Source: Dysidea avara | Lineage: Eukaryota > Porifera > Demospongiae > Dictyoceratida > Dysideidae | Reading direction: 5' to 3' | DNA length: 64,000 nt | Assembly (NCBI RefSeq): GCF_963678975.1 | Contig: NC_089274.1 | Coordinates: forward strand, 24,527,053-24,591,052 | In this document: piece by piece, positions 35,439 to 47,413 of the stretch | How positions within the stretch are numbered: the first letter of the stretch is position 1 | How the letters are laid out: each line of letters begins with the position of its first letter | Translations under genes and position numbers: made by a program | The notes under the pieces: model-generated | The model's database searches: none | Seen by the model: the letters and a program-made list of their open reading frames with translations, nothing else | Told to the model about the DNA's origin: nothing

Positions 35439-36561
35439 TTAGAGGCACTTGCGGTGGACAATTGTTGGGCCATACTCATCATATTCTTGCTTGGTGATCC
35501 ACTTTGGCTGGAATGACGACAAAGAGGCTAACATTGAGCCACCAATCCATGCTGAGTATTTTTGGTCTGGTGGAGCAATGACCTTGACATTCATTTTGGG
35601 TGGTGCTAAGTCAGTGATTTCTTTCTGTAATCTGTCACCAATTCCTGGAAACAAAGTATTTCCTCCAGCCAACACAATGTTTTCGTACAGTTCCTTACGG
35701 ATATCATCAGATAATGATATAGTTTGATTGCAAAAGTGATGGATACCCGGTGAACTGTATCCTACAAGACCTGGGTTAAACAGTACCTCTGGACACTGAC
35801 ATCTCTCCTTGTCAATTACAATACACTTTCCATCAGGAAGCTCATACGAACCAGGTTTAGTTGGTGGTTCCATAGAGCAAAGCTTTTCCTTAATATCACA
35901 GGCTGTTGCTCGGTCAATAGAGAGGTTAGGATAGCGAATCTTCAGCAGTTGTTTCATATAGTCAGTCAAATTACGCCCTCCTATACTAAGGGTTTGCCAT
36001 GAAACAGGTACCCCATACCCTTCATAAACAGGAAGAAAGCTGGTAGATGAATCTCCAGATTGAATCACCATTCCAGTTGTCCGACCAGATGCAAACAAGG
36101 ACAATGCATGCTTAACAGCTAAATACATTGATGGAGTGTTAAATGTTTCAAACATAATCTGAGTCATCTTCTCTCTCTGATTTTTAGTGCTGTATCGAGA
36201 CTCTATCAAAAGAGCAGGATGATCTTCTGGATCCACACAAAGTTTCTTGTAGAAAATGTGATGCCAAATCTGTGAAACAGTGGTTTACTAAAAGTACAGT
36301 AATAAAAGCATAGCTGACCTTTTCCATATCCTCCCAGTTGCAAACAAATCCCATATCGATGGGATAGTTTAATCTAAGGTCACCACCAGTTTTAATCCGA
36401 GCCTCATCCCCTACAAAGAATTCTTTTGAGTCCAACTGGTTTTGCACTGTTCCTACAACAGCTGGAAAGACAGCAATAGGAGAATCCTCACCACCAAAGC
36501 CAGCCTTGATAAGATAAGAACCATTCTCCACCACAATAGCTTTTTGATCTCCTGCACTCAT
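35439..36561 (-). CDS. Divergent actin-family protein 1, 2 recognised exons, 357 aa
   Basis: Exons 36319-36561 and 35439-36269 join in phase 0 at ...NWEDMEK|IWHHIFY. All actin subdomains are present and the end IVHRKCL matches actin IVHRKCF. Compared with canonical actin (375 aa), the first phosphate loop is ENGSYLIKAGFGGED (actin DNGSGMCKAGFAGDD) and the second is QSGDSSTS (actin DSGDGVTH). Catalytic positions change as Q137K, D154Q and H161S, so ATP hydrolysis is probably lost, and a gap precedes GSYELPDG. A splice acceptor (CAATAG) lies 14 bp before this ATG and is in frame with it. Paralogue 2 has coding exons there, so an upstream coding or UTR exon (candidate ending near 36672) is possible. 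It could be a lineage-specific actin-related protein that regulates or caps filaments. Confidence 0.85.
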
Positions 36562-37070
36562 ACTGCCAACCTATTGTGACATACTGTACTATGTTTATCA
36601 TTAAGAATAGTAGTGCTAAATAGTAGGGAAGAAATTTTTTCTGGCAAAAAATAATTATACCTAAACATACCTTCAGAGTTGCCAAAATGCTTTCACTGAA
36701 GTACTATCAGAATTTCTAATGACTGTCTCACTGATTCTGACAAGCTCGACTCAACCATAGATATTTGATTTCGTCACAGATAGACATGCCTTTAAGTATA
36801 CCACATGAGATAATTCTTGTTACTATTTGCGTCCCATTTTCTTTGTGAAAGATCAAACTGATAAATACTTGTACTAATGATGGCAGCTATGTTGTATAAA
36901 ATGTCACAATTGAGTTATATTGACTATAATATTTTGCATGACACGCTCTGCCACTAAGTGTGTTGGCATCAATCTATGTGCTCCAGTTTTGCTAATGAAT
37001 TACATCACTCCTATCACAAATAGCAGAAGTCATGACAGTAAGATCTGCAAGTTTCATGTAGAGTGCTCAT

Positions 37071-37400
37071 CAGGGGCGGATACAGGAGGGGGGTCAAAGG
37101 GGGCTCTTGACCCCCCCCCCCCCCCCCTCCAAAAAATTTTAGTATACCAAGATCGAGATACTCTAATAGAGCAGTCACTCTAATAAAGCAGTCATAGTAG
37201 TAGAACAGTGTGTAGTGAGCTATTTAAGGATTTTTATGTACTTCATCAGCTATAAATGCGTGGTTGGTGAGGTGGGCAGCTATTGTCAGCTGGCTGTGAC
37301 CTTTTTTTTTTTTTTTGGTCTCACCTTATCAAACCAGAGACAATGTAGTGCCTCAGTTCATTTTTGACCCCCCCTTTCTATAAGTCTGGATCTGCCCCTG
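37071..37400. mobile_element. hAT-type MITE (CAGGGGCGGATACAG ends)
   Basis: Ends CAGGGGCGGATACAG and CTGGATCTGCCCCTG, with a perfect 8-bp duplication GTGCTCAT (37063-37070 and 37401-37408). The interior has a long C-run, two tandem TCTAATAGAGCAGTCA motifs, a T-run and a CCCCCCC block near the right end. No coding capacity. Confidence 0.95.
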
Positions 37401-38080
37401 GTGCTCATGGCCATACAGCAGGAAAGTTAAAGGAGAAAAATTTGGTGAGTGTGCCAAATCAAATCTTTTGTCCAATACAAATCTGTATTTGCTACATAAT
37501 AATTCACCAAACCTTTTTCTTAGCAAAATTCTGTTGTGGCAATTGTCATCCTGCCAGACTTTCCTGCTATAGGGTATCTAGAACACAAATTACTGCAACA
37601 TGATTGACACTGCAGCGACTGTAGAATCTACACAAGAGGTATCTTTATAAGCTTGATTATTAAAGTTCTTGGATGTCATTGTCTGATTTTACCAAAACAA
37701 CATCAAACATGGAATGGGACGCAACATTCTCATGCTATTCTTTCAAATAATTATGATGACTGAGAAACCCTAACAAACATCAATTTAATGGCTACTCTAA
37801 ACAAACAAATATTCTTAACAAAAGTAGCTAACACAAAATTATTGGATTATTATGGTTAGCATTTGCACAAGGCTCTAGTATGCATGTACAGGTAATCAAT
37901 GGATTTAGCAACTACCATAGCTACTTTTCAAAGGACTGCATGATAGCACATGATGCAGACCAGTTACATGTTTAATTCTTATCTTTGATGTAGTATTTAT
38001 TACAAATAAGCTCTTGAACATTAGTTTCACCTCATGCTGAACTCATTCTTTATTATCCACAAATTAGTTTGATTAGGATA

Positions 38081-38519
38081 CCTGAAGATACACTAGTGGA
38101 CATTTAATCCCTAATTCAGTCTTGGATGGGATAGACTGAATGGTCAAATTTGACAATAGTGGGAGTACTTTTTATTTGACAATAGTGGGGGTACTTTTTG
38201 ATGTAGGCATCAAACTAAACGCTTATAGTGGTTTGTTCTACTTGGAATCAGTAGATTATAAGAGGAATGTGTTGTGGCAGTGAGAAAAAGGACTATGTGG
38301 CAAAACCAGATTAAAACTAGTGAACAACCTGAAAATATGCTCATTCTTACTGGAAGTAAGTATATAGAGCTCATCTTTGGTGTGAATATACGAGTGCTAT
38401 CATACCGAAATGCCATCTCTCCCAGTACCTCTCTGTACAAAGTACCCCCACTATTTCTGCCATTTTATTGTGACATAATTGCAGATAAGGGATTAAATGT
38501 CCACTAGCATATCTTCAGG
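38081..38519. mobile_element. MITE with CCTGAAGATA...TATCTTCAGG ends
   Basis: The first and last 38 bp are inverted repeats (CCTGAAGATACACTAGTGGA, then CATTTAATCCCT, versus AGGGATTAAATG, then TCCACTAGCATATCTTCAGG). A 28-bp internal direct duplication (TTTGACAATAGTGGG(A/G)GTAC) lies at 38148-38200. No target duplication is evident. The 76-77 aa frames on both strands have no recognisable similarity. Confidence 0.85.
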
Positions 38520-38689
38520 TGTAGGTGACCTCCCTTGTTTCCCTACTTTTTATTTCTATGATCATTGAACTTAAAACTCCATTTCCTTGTACTTGTTTGT
38601 TTACTCTTTCTGTAACATTATTATGACTGATGAGCCCATGTATACCACATAAGAAGAAAGGCTGATTGTCTTCATCAAAACACGCACCC

Positions 38690-38990
38690 CAACTATCAAT
38701 TACTGAAATAACAAAGTGGCCATCACACTTTGTTTTCAGCTATGTTTAGCCTGTTACACAGCATTACAAACAAAGAACACTAAGAGAAGGACGTCTACAA
38801 TCAATCCAGTCAGTAAGTCAGACAGTCAGAAAATTCCACTGAATAATAATTCTTTTAAAACTTTTTGTAGCAACCACAGGCATGGTTATACCTAACCAAT
38901 ACTGCCAAGGTGTCATAAAAGTATTGTGAGGTTGGTTTTAGGGTGATATTTTTGGCCACAAAAGCCCAAACCTTAATTGGTGTGTGCTTT
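38690..38990 (-). repeat. Dispersed repeat B, copy 3 (partial)
   Basis: Reverse-orientation match to the 3' part of repeat B (ACTTTGTTTTCAGCTATGTT, then GTTACACAGCATTACAAACA, then GACTGACTGTCTGA-like on the other strand), followed by GGTTATACCTAACCAATACT as found upstream of copy 1. Confidence 0.6.
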
Positions 38991-39605
38991 GCTGTACTAT
39001 CATACTGCACAAACCTTCTGCGCTTTAAGATTACTCATTGGATAATCATTTTATGAGGGTAGTGTATACTTATGTACTGAACCACGGCTCAGCATCACTG
39101 GTCTGGAAGACCCACTGACCCAGATAGTAACCCAGATCAGGCTCTGATGTGTGCGCTAAAACCTACATTTCGGGCACTAGGTTCTGACAGAGTTGCTGCA
39201 ATAGCAAATGATTAATGATGTATAGATGCACACTACATATTGACCAAACAGTATTCACACGTGCAAGCTTTCTTCATAGGTACTCTCATATGGATGTGGC
39301 TTCATCTTGTGGCTACTTTCAAGGTGTATGCTACCAAACTATCAAAGGGTGAACAGTCAATGCTCCTCTAATAGAGCAGTCACATAACTCAATTTGAACC
39401 TGCTCCCACACTCTACATCCTTTAACTTCTTCAGAATATACTCACCAACGTTCCTAAATCAGGTAAAATAATCAATGCAAGCAATCCAATGCATGACCTC
39501 AGATATTTTAAAATCCAGGTCAGACTTATCTGGGTCAGACCTGGTTGACACAGATGGACTAGTTTCAACCCTACGCTGAACAATGTCATACTTAATGTAT
39601 GCTGT

Positions 39606-39720
39606 AACCCATACACCCATACACGTACACCAATACGGACCACCTATATGTGTATGGGGTATCCTGTACGGGTATGGAATACCCATACATGTACAGGGTG
39701 CCCATACGTGTATGGGTCAC
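39606..39720. repeat. Palindromic minisatellite (CCCATACACGTATGGG-type), array 1
   Basis: Six or more diverged units of CCATACACGTA / CGTATGGG in both orientations (CCCATACACCCATACACGTA ... CCCATACGTGTATGGGTCAC). Each unit is itself nearly self-complementary. It resembles the array at 40880-41020. The open frames through it arise from the repeats. Confidence 0.75.
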
Positions 39721-39786
39721 TAGCTTTGTAAATCAATCTATTAGTTAAATCCTTCATCTGAGATGATTTTTAAAACCTTGTAGTTA

Positions 39787-39806
39787 ACTAGCTAGCTAGC
39801 TAGCTA
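39787..39806. repeat. (CTAG)n microsatellite
   Basis: Short run of tandem CTAG/TAGC tetranucleotides. Confidence 0.9.
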
Positions 39807-40879
39807 CAGAGCTACTCAAGTCCTGACAGTTTCAGTGGTGCATCTAGACTCTTTGGTTTCGACATTCATACTTAACTGAGCAATTCTAGTATATCTAGAG
39901 AGCTGCGTTGGCAATTTATCATGGAAAAAAACTGCTATACACTATACAGCATTTCATAGCTACATTCATTCAATTACCATCCATTATAGCTATTAAACCC
40001 AAAACAAAACCTTACTTTTAATTTTACAGAAATGATCGAGATATTATAATAGAACAGTCACTCTAATAGAGCAGTCAGGCTACAGCTAAGTACAACTCTC
40101 ACCCTACAGTTAGTTTGTTTCGCAGTCTTAAAATACTAAATGCTCAGTAGCTAACCATAACCCTAAGGCATTGTAAATAGAAAGGGCCTTTGGGGTGACT
40201 TCAAAAAATTCTAAATATTTTGTAAAGTAAATACTATTATGGGAGTTTTATCTAATAGCAATAACAGTGTATTAAGATCACACAGTATACATTTGCATTA
40301 TTTTATTTAAAATACGTAATTATGTAATTATGCATGTACCCTTGTATTTTTTAGTATCCATTGATGTTGTAACAATGTATTGCAAAAAAAAATTAAATAA
40401 AACACAGGTTATGACCTATGTCGTAATAGCTAACGAAAATTTTACATTTATTTAAATAGCTACTTTGGTAAATTTTTAATTTACACCTTAAGGTCCTTTC
40501 TATTTCCATGGCCCAGATGTTGCATATGAATTTGGCTGCTTCTGCAGGCACAGTAGGAGCAGGCCAAGAATAAAGGAGTGGAACAATGTGAAGTTTCAGA
40601 CATAAAACAGACGTGAGGGGTCTAGAGGGAAGGCCCTCAGGAAACTTTTCAGGTATTTAATACTCTGAGGTGCAGATAAATTAAATAGCTACTTAAAATT
40701 TAAAAAAAATTCACAATGTGACTTCTATTAGGGCGGTTGACTACTCTTTTAGAGTATCTCAATCTGACCACTGCAAATCACATACATAATAAATGCTTGG
40801 CCAGTTTCTGGAAACCTCGGAACCCCCCAGGGCTTGCTCTGAGCAGGGTCAGTAGGTTTACTTTAGCTAATGCTGTATG

Positions 40880-41020
40880 CATGTGTATGGGCTGCCCATA
40901 CACATACGGAGCGCCAATACGCGTATGGAGCTCCATACGTGTATGGGTGTCCCATATACGTATGGGACAAGTGATCTGCCCCATACACGTATAGGGCAAA
41001 AATATGCGTATGGTTCATAA
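40880..41020. repeat. Palindromic minisatellite (CCCATACACGTATGGG-type), array 2
   Basis: At least seven units such as CCCATACACATACGGAG, CCATACGTGTATGGG, CCCATATACGTATGGG and CCATACACGTATAGGGC alternate in orientation. Same motif as array 1, 1.2 kb away. It lies just downstream of the kinase gene. Confidence 0.8.
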
Positions 41021-41102
41021 CATATGCATACTTCCTTTTCCCCTTGTGTCTTTGTAGACTTTCCACCTGCATCTTGCCCTGTACACTTTTTAAGCTGTTT
41101 GC

Positions 41103-42229
41103 CTACATATTGCCCTGTAGACTGTTTCTGTTCACCTGCGTCTTGTCCTGTTGCAGAAATGAAATAAAACAAGTTAATTCTATTTAACTAACCAGTGGTT
41201 ACTCCAGGTGTTTTAGGCACTTCATTTATACCACTATTTGCAACCTACATCAATGCATATCAAGGCATGCCATGCTGTACAGTTCAGAAATATGCATATA
41301 ATTATGTAAATATATTAACTCACCTTTAGTGATTCAATGATCTCAACCACTGCTTGCATTGGAGGTCGCTTATATGGGTCATCATTTAAACACCTCTCAA
41401 CTACTTTTTTCATAGAAGCTACTCTTCCTGTAATTTTATCCAAATACTGTTGACGTCTTTCTACTGCACTAAGGTATTTAGCCTCGGTGTCCTGTTTCTT
41501 TTGAGCTAGTGGAGTTGGCCATTCTTCACTGAACACATGAAGGGCTATTCCACCAAAAGAGAACACATCTATTGGAGTGTCATAAATGACGGGGTCAGTT
41601 TCCAACACTTCTGGTGGCATGAAACCTAGTGTACCCAGAGCTGTGGTCAATTTACTGTTTGTCCGTCTACTGTCAGCTTGTACCTTGGCCATTCCTAGGT
41701 CTCCAATCTTGGCTACAAGTTGACTTGTCAGCATGACATTATTGGGAGATAAGTCACAGTGAATTATGGGTGGTTCATGTCCATGAAGGTAGCTCAATCC
41801 TAGGGATACATCATGCAGTATAGAGATCTTTGTTGTCAGGTCAATCTTTAATTGATTATTTTGCACGTACGAGGTTAGGCTGGTTTTCATCATTTCCATT
41901 ACCATAATAGGAAAACTGGACTGCTTCAAGTAGAACACGCCCATACACTGCACTACATTTGGATGGTGAAGAGAGCCGCAATGAACGCATTCTCTGATAA
42001 ATGATTCTTTGATCGCCTGCTTGCCTTCTGGGGTGACCGAGTCTATCAGAGTTTGGTGGATCTCCTTAGCGGCACAAACAACCCCACAATACTTCACAGC
42101 GAATACTCTACTGTAAGCACCACGACCCAGCTCTTCTTCGAGAGGAACAACTCCCTCAAGGGTGACATCCTTCAGTTGATCAGCTATCATAGGATCAGTT
42201 ACGCTACGGCGAGCACTACGGTAATCCAT
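41103..42229 (-). CDS. TKL-type (RIPK/tyrosine-kinase-like) protein kinase, 2 exons, about 316 aa
   Basis: Exon 1 is 41324-42229 (ATG 42227-42229, donor GTGAGT after ...IIESLK). A short last exon 41103-41147 after a CTGCAACAG acceptor adds 14 residues and a stop; it is less certain. The kinase domain covers nearly the whole protein: P-loop GRGAYSRVF (about 35), lysine in CAAKEIH, alpha-C glutamate in the RECVHCGSLHHPNVVQCMGV region, HRD-like HCDLSPNNVML, DFG-like GDLGMAK, APE-like MPPEVLE, then DVFSFGGIALHVFSEEWPTP. The core catalytic residues Lys, Asp, Asn and Asp are all present. HCDLSPNN (Ser in place of the Lys/Arg after D) and DLG in place of DFG are often seen in sponge and placozoan TKL expansions. 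No membrane or other domain is seen, so it is probably a cytosolic kinase. Confidence 0.85.
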
Positions 42230-42507
42230 TGTCGTTCAGGCAGTACTGCAGCACCGCGACACTGCACGAAGACAGTACTTGCCAGCTGGGGAATGCTAAT
42301 CAGGTTACAACAAGCAAGATTTATAAATTATTCGTATTTACAATTACCAATTCTGCAATTACAACTATATATACTAGTATTTAGCAACATAATTATACAC
42401 AAACAATTAGCTAGCTACATGGGAATAGATATATAAATTATCTCACCACCTAAATCTGGTTGTTATATATTGCTGTGACATCATTCAGTCAAGAGTTGTC
42501 AGCCGAG

Positions 42508-42767
42508 TGGTGGATCCAGACTTTTAAAAAGGGGGGCTCCACTCTGGAATTACAACTTCGGTCTAGCTGTAAGTTGAAAAAAGGTCATCACCTGCTCACA
42601 ATAGCTGCCCTCACCAACCATGTTTCCTTATTTATAATTGTGTACATAGCTTGCAACACTGCTCCTCAAAAGACTACTGTGACTGCTCTATTAGAGTATC
42701 TCGACTTAAAGGCTCTTTCAAAAGGGGTTCCATGGAACCCTTTGAACCCCCCCTGGATCCGCCCCTG
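42508..42767 (+). mobile_element. hAT-like MITE (GGATCCAG...CTGGATCCGCCCCTG ends), worn left end
   Basis: Right end CTGGATCCGCCCCTG; left end GTGGTGGATCCAGAC is worn and no target duplication remains. The interior (AAGTTGAAAAAAGGTCATCA, then CTGCTCCTCAAAAGACTACTG, then TGACTGCTCTATTAGAGTAT) is clearly homologous to the interior of the CAGGGCCGCCC elements at 32543 and 46638, although the ends differ. Confidence 0.75.
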
Positions 42768-45700
42768 CATTTCAATGTTGGGTTCAAAGCTTTTAATCAT
42801 TGTATAGAAGTAGTTAATACACTTTTAGTCACAGGGGGGTTGTTGACAATTGGAACACTGGTATGAAGTGGTCACAGCACCCACACTAAGCCAGTTCAAG
42901 AGATGGTTTGATAGTTTCTATAGAAGTATTTTTATAACTCTTCTATCCATATAATACTGATCAGGAATTTTTATGCACAAAACATGATCTAAGTGGTCTG
43001 TATTGATCAAGAGTATAATAGTTCAGTTGTGAGCCAATTATCATCATAGCCGGAATGGCATACAAAGACCATGTTGTATATTTAACAAAGTTCCTAGCTG
43101 ACTAAATGTGCATGCCTATGGGATGGTGCTGCTGCAGAAGCTAGTTTTCATCATACTCAGCAACTGTGGAGGGTTCTTTTATCACATGTACTACTGTTCT
43201 AGTATTTGACTGACTGCTCTAATAGAATATTATCAATAACACACATGCCTCCTCTTGGATCCACCACTGAGATTCCCTACCATAAGTGATTCAATAGTTT
43301 GTGCTCCCCTGGTGAAATTGAGCCCTATAACAGACCAGTTGTCACATCGCTAGGCATGGTTGCACATTTAGTGCTATTCACATCAATTTAAGTTACTTTA
43401 AACATTGGGGATTGAGATCCCTTGAAATTAAACTTTAAACCAAACTGCTGCATTTATCCTATGCCCTTTGTATAATAGTGATACCTTCAAAGTAGTATTG
43501 CCACTGCTACAGATTATTGATGCATGATGATCATTAAGTGCAATGACACATTAGTCAAAATTATAACCAAATTCAATCTCTGAAGGTTAAAACTTTCAAA
43601 GAATTTACTGTGGGGACATGCCTTCAGATCCCCTTAAATAAAGTACGTTCCACACGCTGAACATACTCTTTAGTTATATCAACCAGTTACCTCTTTTCTT
43701 AGTTTTGTTCCTGTTAGGACCTGGATCCACCCCTGCAGACAGTACAATGTTTACAATTCTTTATGGATATCACTATCTTATTGAACGATTCAATTAAAGG
43801 CTTGTGAAAACCAGTCACTGTCATTCTTAATGTTGCAGCTTTGGGAGTACAAAGGCGGCTGTCAAAAATCTCTGCAATGATATTGATTTTAATAATGCCA
43901 TGGCAATTTATTAGTACAGGCATTAACATCTCACAACCATTTTATTGGCTGCCACCTTTAATCTGTGTAAACCAGGCACAAAGTACACTATTGTCATATA
44001 ACTGGTCATATATCTCCTTACTGCACGGAATAAAATATCTGCATTCTGTAACTTGTATTAAAAAGATTGATCCGGGCTGAAGATTCTTTGGCCATGTGGC
44101 ATGATAAGTTATGAGTCATATGCGTAATGCATTAAGTGTCCACATGATCTATTTTGCAGGCCTGTTACAATTGATCTCACCACTATTAATCCTGACATTT
44201 TTAGACCATGCACATGTACTCTTTTCATCACAGCTTAAGCTGTTATGGTGTGCATGGGTACACTAAATGTTGTATAGATTTCCATCACCTCAGGTGCAGC
44301 TTTGGTATAGAGGTTACTTAAGTTTCACATTTAAAAGGTAGAACATACAGTACAGTGGTAATGAATATGGCATGACGAGTGAGTGAGAAGCCTGGGTTTG
44401 ATTATCCCAAGTAGACTGTACTGGTTCTGACTTGATTCAGTTTTTTGCCTGTTTTTTTCTTCTTCCAATTTGGACATACTGAGAAACTAACTTTACTGAA
44501 AAAACCTCAAGTATGAAAATTGTTGATTGACTCTTAAATGCTTTTTTTTTTAAAATTTATTTATCTATTAAGGCTTTACAGCACAAGTGCTGAAGGTCTG
44601 TAGGACACCTGGTCCTACAGCCTCTTGAAAGTTGTTACATAAAGTGTGTTTGAATAGGTGGAGAAAGGAGAAAAAATCCATTAATGTGATGCATGAATAT
44701 GAATTTCATGATTCGTTACATCATCAATATAATAATTAGTTGGTTATGATAACTCTTAAACCATTCAATTTGAGTAAGCCTACAATTGGCCTAAGTTATT
44801 ATCATTACTTCAATGACACAGACACTAATTTTGATGTGAATACATTAGTGCCATGTCAGTTTATTTAAAGTACATAAAATTACTACACAATCACAAATAC
44901 TTGAGAAAGTTTTCCATACACATAACAGCATACTAATATTATGTGATGCGATAGTAGTTCTTGTCCACTGTGTAGGTAACACAATTACTTCTTCAGTCAT
45001 ATGGAAACAGTCTCACTGGTACAGGCCAAATTGTTTCTAGAAAGAAAAGTAGCTCACTTGTGTAAAATACGTGCACAATAGACAAATTCCTTAATAAGGG
45101 TATGAAAAGCCATTGCCTTTAGCAACCTGAAGTTCACACATTATATATTACCTATGTGAGGGGCAACCCCCTTCAGGGCAATCACATAGAGATAATGTAT
45201 GGGAAAGCCACAAATTCACACAATGTCACATATGTCTCATAGCCTATATACACAATCCTTAGCTGAGGTTACTTTCAGGCATTCACATCTACAAATAATG
45301 TGCAAAAACGTTGTTTGAATCTGTTGTTTTTCCTATCAGAAGGGGCAACTGTTACCTCTTCACATAGATAATGTATGCATGGGAAAAAAATACAAACCTA
45401 AAAATCTCATATCTCATGCCTGCATCCTGTTAAAACCTGGAGAGGTTACTTAAACATTTACACCTAAATATTGTAATTGTTGCTACAGATTATTGTTGCT
45501 ATTATATATGAAATTCATCTCTATTAACATTACATTTCTCTTATGACACACTCAAACTGAACCAATCAAATACACTAAAAACCGTCAATATAACAGGCAT
45601 AATATTTGTGGACAGCAACAGAAATACGTACACACACTGAAATACACTATGTTTACTACATAAAAGAATTAAGCACATTTTATATAGCCAATCCTATATG

Positions 45701-46637
45701 CAGTGAAATAAGGCATATAATCAATAAAACTTATACGCCATCTGATAGAGAACAAATATCTTTACTTTATACATGGACAGAAAGGAGATATGTAAGATAA
45801 GCACTTCAGGTAGAAATAAAATTTACCATCATCATTTGGCATGACTTCTTTGTGTGCACACAGAGGAATATAGGGCTAACACAACAACTCTTTGATTGAT
45901 TCAATTGTTCATAGTGAACAGACTGAGCCAAGTTGCATCTTAGTCTTGGCACTGTTGAAAAGCAAACTTTTTATCCTGCTGCAATGTTCCCTCCTGTGGC
46001 TCTCAATTGAGACCAATTGAATCCCAAAGACAAAACTATCTATTGGTGATTAGGTTTCTTATACGAATTGAAAACCTTAGTTAGTGAGTACTAGTGTTAT
46101 AAATGGAGAAACTTTGATATAGCAAGAAGTTAGAGGTATAGTACTGACTGTGCTAATAGATGGCCCTGTCTTGACCGTTTGTAGTACCAAGCCTACATGA
46201 TAGCACTTTAAGAGCTGTATAGCTCGAACTTGAAGAAGGCAACAACCCCAAATGCCTTAAGGTGGATCCTCCATTGACAGGGATGTGTAAGATGACAGTA
46301 AGTCATGCAATTTATTAGCTGTCAATCATGCAGGCATTTTTGTAATGGTTGAAAATGCATGTTGTGTTACTGATACAATGTGTTAGATTTTTATGCACAT
46401 AGCCAACTAAACCAATACTGTATGGAGGGAAACTTTGGCGCTGTTAAAATTTGGTGAATTTGGCGAATGACCATGAATTCGTCAAATTTTCCCCATCCAA
46501 ATATTAGTGCTGGTGAAGAAAATAGCAAACCAAGCCTTGATTTTCTACTCGACCAAGGGCTACTGGGCCAGGTATCACGCTAGAGCAAGGCTTGCCTCGA
46601 CTATACCTCACTAGGTAGCTAGCTATACTCAGCTAGC
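42768..46637. other. Repeat-rich intergenic DNA
   Basis: No supported gene. Fragments of hAT-like ends (TTGGATCCACCACTGAG near 43256; CCTGGATCCACCCCTGCAG near 43720), a TTTAAAATTTATTTATCTAT / GCTGAAGGTCTGTAGGACAC block near 44555-44625 that recurs in part near 20340-20410, and two partly similar blocks (about 45140-45220 and 45350-45460; ACATAGATAATGTATG motif) that recur near 52160-52380 in an STK19 intron. 44360-44420 contains a tRNA-like GGGTTTGATTATCCC box. Confidence 0.5.
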
Positions 46638-47025
46638 CAGGGCCGCTCAGAGAAATTAAGGGGCCCAGGGCAAAGAATTAAAGTGGGGCCCCAGAGGCAA
46701 GGAGGTTTCCATTCTGAATCACAACTTCACCCAGGCTGTAAGTTGAAAACCAAAAAAAAAAAAAGGTTATGACCTGCTAACAATGACAATAACTACCCCT
46801 CACCAACCATATCTCCTTATCTATAAGCTTGCTACACTGCTCCTTTGAAGAATACTGTGACTGCTCTATTAGAGTATTTAGATCTGACTGCTCTATTAGA
46901 GTATATCGATCTTTTAAACAAGTATTCAAGGGGCCCTTCATGGGGCCTCCTGGGGGCCCCTTTCAGGCTGGGGCCCCGAGGCAAAATGCCCCAGTTGCCT
47001 CCCCCCCCCCCTGTGGGCGGCCCTG
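46638..47025 (+). mobile_element. hAT-type MITE (CAGGGCCGCTC ends)
   Basis: Ends CAGGGCCGCTCAGAG and GTGGGCGGCCCTG, with a perfect 8-bp duplication CAGCTAGC (46630-46637 and 47026-47033). The interior matches 32543-32899 closely, including two tandem TGACTGCTCTATTAGAGTA motifs at 46857-46912 and a C-run near the right end. Confidence 0.94.
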
Positions 47026-47413
47026 CAGCTAGCTACTGTACACGTAGCTAGTATCTCAAACCTCATCTCGAAACGGGTGTGACAAATAGCAAGTCCTACC
47101 ATATTATAAGTACGATATTCCCTATTCCAGAGGGTGTAGATCTACTGTTAGTTGATAGCTGACTCCAGGCTCCGAAGAGGCGTGGCACTCCCAGTTCTCG
47201 CTTCAGACACAGCAATTAGTAATCTAATTAATTAAATAGGGCGTGCGCTTTGCTAATAATTTTTCCAAATTTTATTTTGCCAACAGTGATATTTTGCTTG
47301 ATTCGCCAAATTTTTTTCCTCCTCCAAAGTTTTCCTCCGTACAGTATTGGAAACTTAATTTAATTTAGTTGATGGTCAGCAGGAAGTATACCATGTTTGC
47401 TATATATACTAAC

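Noticed and set aside
39431-41172. Several 65-100 residue frames with Tyr-Val-Tyr-Gly repeats
   Set aside because: They read through the CCCATACACGTATGGG minisatellites and have no independent support.
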